DNA of 10,724 nt, from positions 1 through 10,724 of the forward strand of contig DAOVHN010000030.1 in assembly GCA_030671915.1 (NCBI GenBank), given 5' to 3'. The stretch is from Pseudomonadota bacterium (lineage in GTDB: Bacteria; Pseudomonadota; Alphaproteobacteria; UBA8366; JADFVY01). The notes beneath the pieces were generated by a model that was not told the origin of the DNA, made no database searches, and saw only the letters and a list, made by a program, of their open reading frames with translations. Positions 6,472-10,724 of this stretch are shown in pieces (positions within the stretch are counted from its first letter, which is position 1; each line of letters opens with the position of its first letter). The position numbers were made by a program, and so were the translations under genes.

Positions 6472-6759
6472 ATGACAAAATCTGAATTGATACAACGGCT
6501 GGCGGAAAGCCATCCGCATCTCTATCACAGGGATGTGGAGCGCATCGTCAGTACCGTTTTTGACGAAATATCGTCCGCGCTGGAGCGCGGCGACCGTGTG
6601 GAGTTGAGGGGTTTCGGCACCTTCTCGGTCAAACATCGCGAGGCGCGCGTCGGGCGCAACCCGCGGACCGGCGATACAGTCCAGGTGGCGCCGAAGACCG
6701 TACCCTTCTTCAAGACCGGCAAGCAACTGCGCGATCTCGTAAACAATAGTTCAGGCTGA
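6472..6759 (+). CDS. ihfB: Integration host factor subunit beta
   Basis: The beta chain of the nucleoid protein IHF, which with the alpha chain (not in this window) binds and sharply bends DNA. At 95 residues it matches the family (94 in E. coli) over its length: [12 protein letters not shown] start, dimer helices to about residue 40, [12 protein letters not shown] (43-53), the DNA arm with GRNPRTGD (61-68), in which Pro64 is the intercalating proline, and [12 protein letters not shown] (77-88). The Shine-Dalgarno AAGGG lies about 9 nt before the ATG. It follows the rpsA terminator, so it probably uses its own promoter, and its leader can fold in competing ways. The rpsA-ihfB neighbourhood is common in Proteobacteria and supports beta rather than HU. 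Confidence 0.97.
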   Translation: MTKSELIQRLAESHPHLYHRDVERIVSTVFDEISSALERGDRVELRGFGTFSVKHREARVGRNPRTGDTVQVAPKTVPFFKTGKQLRDLVNNSSG

Positions 6760-6791
6760 AACACACTGCTAGCGCGACGGACCGCCGATCG

Positions 6792-7172
6792 ATGAAGCTT
6801 ATTTACTGGTTTATCACCGGGCCGCTGATCGCGGTTGCGGTTCTGTTCGCCCTTTCCAACCGCGAATTCGTAAAGCTTTCGATCTGGCCGCTGCCCTTCT
6901 CGGTGGATGCGCCGGTTTATCTGGTCGCCCTTGGCGGACTGGCGGTCGGGTTTCTTGCCGGTGGCGTCGTTGCCTGGTTCGGTGCCGGCCGGACCCGCGC
7001 CCGCGCCCGCGCCGCCGAACGTTCGCTTCGCGGCCGCGAAGTCGAACTCGAGGATCTGCGGCGCAAGGTCAAGGAGGCCGAAATCGCCGAGGCCAGACAG
7101 AAGGCGGTTCCCACCTCGCCCTCGAAGCCGAAATCCAGCCTGCCGGTGCCCGCCCGCAACGCCACGCATTAA
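6792..7172 (+). CDS. lapA: LapA-family (DUF1049) inner-membrane protein
   Basis: A 126-residue membrane protein of the LapA family (PF06305). In E. coli LapA works with LapB in lipopolysaccharide assembly and LpxC turnover. Two transmembrane helices are clear, at about 4-22 and 42-63, joined by the conserved NREFVKLSIWPLPFSVDAPVY-type loop, where an asparagine after helix 1 and a small P-rich stretch are family marks. A cytoplasmic tail follows, opening with the positive RTRARARAAE (67-76), then a short coiled coil to about residue 104 and a Pro/Lys-rich end. No LapB gene lies beside it here, unlike in E. coli. The Shine-Dalgarno is weak. It starts 32 nt after ihfB and probably shares its transcript. 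The family is sure; LPS function in this organism is inferred. Confidence 0.85.
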   Translation: MKLIYWFITGPLIAVAVLFALSNREFVKLSIWPLPFSVDAPVYLVALGGLAVGFLAGGVVAWFGAGRTRARARAAERSLRGREVELEDLRRKVKEAEIAEARQKAVPTSPSKPKSSLPVPARNATH

Positions 7173-7205
7173 AAACATTCCTCGTCGGGAACAGCTGGTG
7201 TAAAC

Positions 7206-7221
7206 CGGCGGCGCACCGCCG
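7206..7221 (+). promoter_or_regulatory. Hairpin just before the pyrF ribosome site
   Basis: CGGCGG and CCGCCG form a perfect 6-bp stem over the loop CGCA, ending 3 nt before the GGGAGA ribosome site of pyrF. It has no T-run, so it is not a terminator. It may tune translation or protect the 5' end. Function unknown. Confidence 0.3.
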
Positions 7222-7235
7222 AACGGGAGAAATAA

Positions 7236-7952
7236 ATGCCACGCGAAGGCCGCAACCCTGTCCTTGTCGCGATCGATACGCCGGAACTTGACCAGGCGAA
7301 AACCCTGTCGCGATCGTTGGCGGGCACGGTCGGCGGCATCAAGCTGGGGCTTGAGTTCTTCAACGCAAACGGACCGGCGGGTGTGGCTGAGGTCGCCGGG
7401 GGCCGCGGCGACCTGTTCCTCGACCTGAAATATCACGACATTCCGAACACGGTGGCCGGGGCGGTGCGCGCCGCCGTGAGGCTGCGGCCGATGATCCTGA
7501 ACGTCCATGCAGGCGGGGGCCCGGCGATGATGCGTGCGGCGCTGAAGGCCGCCGAGGATGAGTCGGCACGGCTTGGCATCCCCCGACCGAAGGTAATAGG
7601 CGTCACGGTGCTCACCAGCATGGACGAAGGCGATCTGGAAGCAGTCGGCCAGCAAGGCCCGGCCGCCGATCAGGTGGTGCGGCTGGCGCGGCTGGCGCGG
7701 GATTGCGGGCTGGACGGCGTCGTCTGCTCGCCGCGCGAGATCGAGGCGCTCCGCGGCGCCTGCGGTCCCGGCTTTACCCTCGTCGTGCCCGGTATTCGCC
7801 CCGCCGGCGCCGCCATGGGCGACCAGAAAAGGGTGATGACCCCACGCGAAGCAATCGATGCCGGCGCCGACTGGCTGGTCATTGGACGCCCGATAACCGG
7901 CGCGCCGGACCCGGCTGCCGCCGCACGCGAAATATTGCGGGAACTTGCATGA
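7236..7952 (+). CDS. pyrF: Orotidine 5'-phosphate decarboxylase
   Basis: Catalyses the last step of UMP synthesis, decarboxylating OMP. The 238 residues form a standard class I TIM barrel: LVAIDTPEL at strand 1, GGIKLGLEFF (33-42, with Lys36), the catalytic DLKYHDIPNT (63-72, in which Asp63, Lys65 and Asp68 form the charged network), LNVHAGGG, GVTVLTS, GVVCSPREIEAL, LVVPGIRP and the phosphate-binding DWLVIGRPIT near the end. GGGAGA about 6 nt before the ATG supports the start. The gene stop overlaps the trpF start (ATGA). The lapA-pyrF-trpF order puts a pyrimidine gene in front of a tryptophan gene; both enzymes are phosphate-binding barrels, but no joint function is implied. Confidence 0.97.
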   Translation: MPREGRNPVLVAIDTPELDQAKTLSRSLAGTVGGIKLGLEFFNANGPAGVAEVAGGRGDLFLDLKYHDIPNTVAGAVRAAVRLRPMILNVHAGGGPAMMRAALKAAEDESARLGIPRPKVIGVTVLTSMDEGDLEAVGQQGPAADQVVRLARLARDCGLDGVVCSPREIEALRGACGPGFTLVVPGIRPAGAAMGDQKRVMTPREAIDAGADWLVIGRPITGAPDPAAAAREILRELA

Positions 7953-8599
7953 CCATCCGCGCCAAAATTTGCGGGCTGAATGATCCTGTCGCGGTGCGCG
8001 CGGCGGTGGATGGCGGCGCGGCTTTTATCGGGCTGGTCTTCTACCCGCCCAGCCCCCGCGCGGTCACACCCGACCAGGCGGCGGAACTGGCCGTGCTGGC
8101 GCCGGCCGGAGTCGGCAAGGTGGGGTTGTTCGTGGACGCAGATGACGACGCCATCGATGCCGTGCTGGCGCGTGCGCCGCTGGACATGCTGCAGCTTCAC
8201 GGCAGCGAGTCGCCCGAACGCGTGGCCGGGCTGCGGACTCGCACCGGCCTCAAGGTCATGAAGGTGATCAAGGTGGCCGGACCGGCGGACCTTGAACCGG
8301 TACCTGACTGGTACGACGTGGCGGATTGGCTGATGTTCGACGCCAGGCCACCGAAGGACATGAAGAACGCCCTGCCTGGCGGCAATGCGCTGGCCTTCGA
8401 ATGGATGTTGCTGAAGGATTGGGAGTTTCCGCTGCCATGGATGCTGGCTGGCGGACTGGATGCCGACAACGTCGCCGAGGCCGTGAGCCTGTCCGGCGCG
8501 CGTTATGTCGACATCTCGTCCGGTGTCGAGGACAAGCCCGGCGTCAAGAATCCGGAGAAAATTCGGCAGTTCCTGAAGGCAGTAGCGGTCGCCGGTTAG
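7949..8599 (+). CDS. trpF: Phosphoribosylanthranilate isomerase
   Basis: Performs the Amadori rearrangement of phosphoribosylanthranilate to CdRP in tryptophan synthesis. The 216 residues are full length: KICGLNDP with catalytic Cys8, GLVFYPPSPR (28-37), VGLFVD, LDMLQLHGSE (78-87), LMFDARPPK with general acid Asp131, LPGGNALAFEW (142-152), MLAGGLDADNV and YVDISSGVE..PGVKNPEKI. The loop GGNALAFEW deviates slightly from the usual GG(T/N)G..FDW by Ala for Gly and Glu for Asp. The ATG overlaps the pyrF stop, so translation is coupled. The stop codon TAG overlaps the stop of the convergent membrane-protein gene. trpB and trpA, which often follow trpF in this class, are absent. Confidence 0.96.
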   Translation: MTIRAKICGLNDPVAVRAAVDGGAAFIGLVFYPPSPRAVTPDQAAELAVLAPAGVGKVGLFVDADDDAIDAVLARAPLDMLQLHGSESPERVAGLRTRTGLKVMKVIKVAGPADLEPVPDWYDVADWLMFDARPPKDMKNALPGGNALAFEWMLLKDWEFPLPWMLAGGLDADNVAEAVSLSGARYVDISSGVEDKPGVKNPEKIRQFLKAVAVAG

Positions 8600-9129
8600 A
8601 ATCCCGTAATCAGGAAATAGGCGGCGTAGAAGGCGGCCCAGACAACGATCAGCAGGCTGGTTCGCGCGCGCGGCGCCGTTCGGCGCGACAATGCCGCCGA
8701 AATCGACCACGCGGCAACGGTCAGCAGCATAAATCGCAGCAGCCTGGCCGGGATGCTGACGGCCAGGAAGGTGGCCAGGGCGATCCCGGCGCCCGCCGCT
8801 TCGACAGCGTAAATCTTGTAGGGAACGCCAAAGAGCGGTCCCAGGAACATTGCCGTCACGCCATCCTCACGGAGCGCGGTTCGTACTTTCGCGATCATTG
8901 CCGGGTCGATGGCCGGCACCCAATCCAACATGTCGCGGGCGGCCTCCGGGTTTGCCGCGCCCCAGCCATACATCGCCAACCCGCCCAGCAATGCGCCCGC
9001 CAGCGCCGCCAGACAGGCCAGGAGCGCGGGTCTAAGGCCGCGCCGCACCGCCAGGGCGGTCAGCCAGATATCGGGAACGAGGAAAAACAGCGTCGCCTCG
9101 GCAAAACCCCACAGGCCGGCGATCAGCAT
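8596..9129 (-). CDS. Uncharacterised multi-pass inner-membrane protein (GFAEAT...VPD type)
   Basis: I do not recognise a named family with certainty. The 177 residues contain about four to five hydrophobic segments: around 1-17, 36-55, 94-110 (weak), 113-138 and 157-176. Distinct conserved-looking motifs are GLWGFAEATLFFLVPDIW (5-22), GGLAMYGWG (49-57) and MFLGPLFGVPYKIYAVEA (94-111), the last with charged residues inside an otherwise apolar stretch. A short-loop Gly-rich membrane segment followed by a re-entrant-like motif is reminiscent of DedA/YqaA (VTT) transporters, but this is only a suggestion. It is the last gene of an apparent operon with a CdsA-like and a PlsC-like enzyme, which points to membrane lipid work. 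The start ATG is preceded by a duplicated GGGAGTAGG sequence. It overlaps the trpF stop by 4 nt. Confidence 0.8.
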   Translation of the reverse strand: MLIAGLWGFAEATLFFLVPDIWLTALAVRRGLRPALLACLAALAGALLGGLAMYGWGAANPEAARDMLDWVPAIDPAMIAKVRTALREDGVTAMFLGPLFGVPYKIYAVEAAGAGIALATFLAVSIPARLLRFMLLTVAAWSISAALSRRTAPRARTSLLIVVWAAFYAAYFLITGF

Positions 9130-9180
9130 GCCGCCCCTACTCCCAGGCTGGCGATCAGCACGCCGCGCCTACTCCCAGGC
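9117..9180 (-). repeat. 32-bp tandem duplication across the acyltransferase stop and membrane-protein start
   Basis: Units 9117-9148 and 9149-9180 agree at 29 of 32 positions. CAGGC appears three times at exact 32-bp spacing (9112, 9144, 9176), marking the likely homology used. Each unit, read on the minus strand, contains GAGTAG (the stop region of the acyltransferase) and a start-like TGCTGATCGCC; the start is ATG in the active copy (9127-9129) and GTG in the other (9159-9161). Confidence 0.9.
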
Positions 9181-9819
9181 CGGGAAATGGCCCTCGGCTG
9201 CCAGGTCTATCTCGCGTTTTTCCAACTCGGCCATGAAAGAGGCGCGGTCCCCGCTCCAGCCCATAGACTCGCCGACGAAGACGTCGCAGAAAAAGGGTAC
9301 CAGCAGGAACGTTCCGCGTGGCAGGGCCTTGCCCAGCCCGTGCAGGAAGACCGGCACGATCGCCGCCTCCGCCCGTCTCTTGGCCAGATGTGCGATGCCG
9401 GTCTTGAAAGCTTCCATATGTTCCGGGTCGCCGCGCGATCCTTCGGGGAACAGGATCAGGATGTCGCCGCGCGCCAGTGCCTCGGTGGGCTCCGCCAGCG
9501 GGTCGCCGCCGCTCGCGTGCACCGCGCGCTTCAGGGGGATGATGCCGATGATTTTGGTGGCGAACCAGGCCATGACCCGGTTGCGCAGGAAATAATCGGC
9601 CGCAGCGACGGGCCGCAAGCGCGGCAACAGCCCAAGCGGGAACAGGCTCATCAGCACCAGCGTGTCCAGATGGCTGTTGTGGTTGGCCGCGATCACCGCC
9701 GGCCCCTCCGTTGGCAGCCGCTCGCGATGTCGCACATTGAGGCCGAGCACGATCAGCACCAGCGGGCGGATGACCAGCAGGAAGAAAAGGAATCGCAGGA
9801 AATGGTTGGGCGTCGCCAT
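9169..9819 (-). CDS. Lysophospholipid acyltransferase (PlsC/1-acylglycerol-3-phosphate acyltransferase family)
   Basis: Predicted to acylate lysophosphatidic acid or a similar lysolipid at the inner membrane to form phosphatidic acid. The 216 residues include an N-terminal membrane helix (about 8-27), the catalytic motif NHNSHLD (46-52, the H47-x4-D52 pair), GIIPLKR (92-98), FPEGSRG (124-130) and a VPVF stretch (155-158). The family is firm. Whether it is the main PlsC or a paralogue with another acceptor is not decidable, so no symbol is given. The ATG at 9819 is chosen because GAGAG lies about 8 nt upstream; a TTG at 9834 that overlaps the cdsA stop (TTGA) has no ribosome site. It begins 11 nt after the CdsA-like gene, which would make the CDP-activated form of its product. 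Confidence 0.92.
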   Translation of the reverse strand: MATPNHFLRFLFFLLVIRPLVLIVLGLNVRHRERLPTEGPAVIAANHNSHLDTLVLMSLFPLGLLPRLRPVAAADYFLRNRVMAWFATKIIGIIPLKRAVHASGGDPLAEPTEALARGDILILFPEGSRGDPEHMEAFKTGIAHLAKRRAEAAIVPVFLHGLGKALPRGTFLLVPFFCDVFVGESMGWSGDRASFMAELEKREIDLAAEGHFPAWE

Positions 9820-9830
9820 CCGGCCAACTC

Positions 9831-10724
9831 TCAATAATGAAGATAATAGATATAGTGGAAGAACAGCGGCGCGGTGAAGGTCAGGCTGTCGACACGGTCC
9901 AGAACGCCGCCATGGCCGGGGATCAGCGAACCCGAATCCTTAACGCCGAGATCGCGCTTCAGCGCCGAGATGGTGACATCGCCGGCGAACCCGGCGAACC
10001 CGATGATCAGGCCCGCTACCGGCGCCTGCCAGGTGACCAGCGGGGTCAGATGCGGCCCGATCAGCCAGGCCAGACACGTCGTCGTGGCGATGCCGCCCAG
10101 CAGCCCCTCCACGGTCTTGTTGGGGCTGACCGCCGGCACCACCTTGTGGCGCCCGAACAGCTTACCCCAGAAATACTGGGCCACATCGTTGAACTGGGTC
10201 AGGAAAATCAGGAACAGCAGCAGCCCGGCGCCGCCGGCGGCTGGATTTCCCTCGTTCGGCAGCGCCAGCAGGTAGGCTGCATGGCCGATGGCGAACACCA
10301 TGGTCATCAGCCCCCAATGCAGGCTGCCCGCCGCCTTCAGGAAGCCGTCCGTCTGGCCGGTCACGATCATCGACAGCGGCAGGAACAGGAACATGTAGAC
10401 CGGTATGAAGATGATGAACATCCCGTACCACTCAATGCCGATCCAGTAGAACTGGACCGGGATCGCCAGATAGGCCCAGAACAGCACCCGCCGGTCGGCG
10501 CGCCTTGTCGGGATCAGCGAAAAATACTCCTTCAGCGCCAGGAAGCTCACGAAACCGAGAAAGGCAACGGAGACCATGGGGCTGAGAACGATGGCGACCG
10601 CCAGCACCGTCACCATCACCCACCACGAGGAAATCCGCGCCTTCAACTCGCCGTAGTCTCGCTCTGGCCGTGCTTTCGCCATGGCGAAAACAACGATGCT
10701 GGCGACGACCAGGATGGCGAAAAC
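9831..10724 (-). CDS. Phosphatidate cytidylyltransferase, YnbB-like CdsA paralogue (N-terminus outside window)
   Basis: Makes CDP-diacylglycerol from phosphatidic acid and CTP at the inner membrane. Many transmembrane helices are visible. The family signature SALKRDLGVKDSGSL followed by IPGHGGVLDRVDS is intact near the C-terminus, preceded by QFNDVAQYFWGK and SPNKTVEGLLGG, which match the E. coli paralogue YnbB rather than CdsA proper, as do SFLALKEY and FHYIYYLHY at the end. An ATG at 10682 exists, but it lacks a Shine-Dalgarno, and the frame stays open for 14 more codons to the edge, reading a hydrophobic helix (VFAILVVASIVVFA) that aligns with the first helix of YnbB. The true start is therefore probably beyond 10724. 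Canonical alphaproteobacterial cdsA usually sits with uppS and dxr, so this is likely a second copy. It is followed closely by the acyltransferase. Confidence 0.9.
   Translation of the reverse strand, partial: VFAILVVASIVVFAMAKARPERDYGELKARISSWWVMVTVLAVAIVLSPMVSVAFLGFVSFLALKEYFSLIPTRRADRRVLFWAYLAIPVQFYWIGIEWYGMFIIFIPVYMFLFLPLSMIVTGQTDGFLKAAGSLHWGLMTMVFAIGHAAYLLALPNEGNPAAGGAGLLLFLIFLTQFNDVAQYFWGKLFGRHKVVPAVSPNKTVEGLLGGIATTTCLAWLIGPHLTPLVTWQAPVAGLIIGFAGFAGDVTISALKRDLGVKDSGSLIPGHGGVLDRVDSLTFTAPLFFHYIYYLHY

Noticed and set aside
9820..9834. TTG start for the acyltransferase overlapping the CdsA stop (TTGA)
   Set aside because: No ribosome site precedes it, and the ATG at 9817-9819 has GAGAG upstream and begins the membrane helix at the usual distance.
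8326..9837. A 503-codon plus-strand frame across the lipid genes
   Set aside because: It begins inside trpF and runs antisense to two well-supported genes; its composition is Gln/Arg/His-rich with no domains.
10680..10682. ATG as the start of the CdsA-like gene
   Set aside because: There is no Shine-Dalgarno, and the open frame continues upstream with a hydrophobic helix that the YnbB-type proteins have.

Overview
The window is GC-rich chromosomal DNA from a member of the Alphaproteobacteria, most likely Rhodospirillales-like. The evidence is a FYDLN-acid (TIGR02300-type) gene beside aroA, a class II (CP4-like) EPSP synthase, the order aroA-cmk-rpsA-ihfB-lapA-pyrF-trpF, and an adjacent tRNA-Ala. 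No phage, insertion sequence, CRISPR array or plasmid gene is visible. The taxonomic call is inference from synteny and remembered family sequences, not from a search.

Left part (1-2220, all minus strand): a secreted c-type cytochrome cut by the window edge, with its own promoter; a ChaN-like haem/iron-associated lipoprotein; directly upstream of it and overlapping by ATGA, a 45-codon piece that looks like the first residues of a hydantoinase/carbamoylase-type M20 amidase; then tRNA-Ala(GGC) with promoter and intrinsic terminator; then the small FYDLN-acid zinc-ribbon protein. About 210 bp of divergent regulatory DNA separates this side from the plus-strand block.

Central part (2429-8599, all plus strand): housekeeping genes. 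aroA and cmk overlap by ATGA. rpsA follows after a structured leader and ends at a strong intrinsic terminator. ihfB has its own promoter and an unusual leader in which one CCCTTG segment can pair with three CAAGG(G) copies, one of which is the Shine-Dalgarno. lapA, pyrF and trpF follow, pyrF and trpF overlapping by ATGA. Together they cover chorismate, pyrimidine and tryptophan synthesis, CMP phosphorylation, translation and nucleoid structure.

Right part (8596-10724, minus strand): a compact membrane-lipid cluster read cdsA(YnbB-like) -> PlsC-type acyltransferase -> uncharacterised multi-pass membrane protein, convergent with trpF and overlapping its stop codon. It sits where I would expect trpB-trpA in many relatives. 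The best candidate for something little described is this three-gene phospholipid module, whose last two genes are joined by a 32-bp tandem duplication that copied a stop codon and a start codon. Second are the ihfB leader switch and the amidase remnant fused to the start of the ChaN-like gene.
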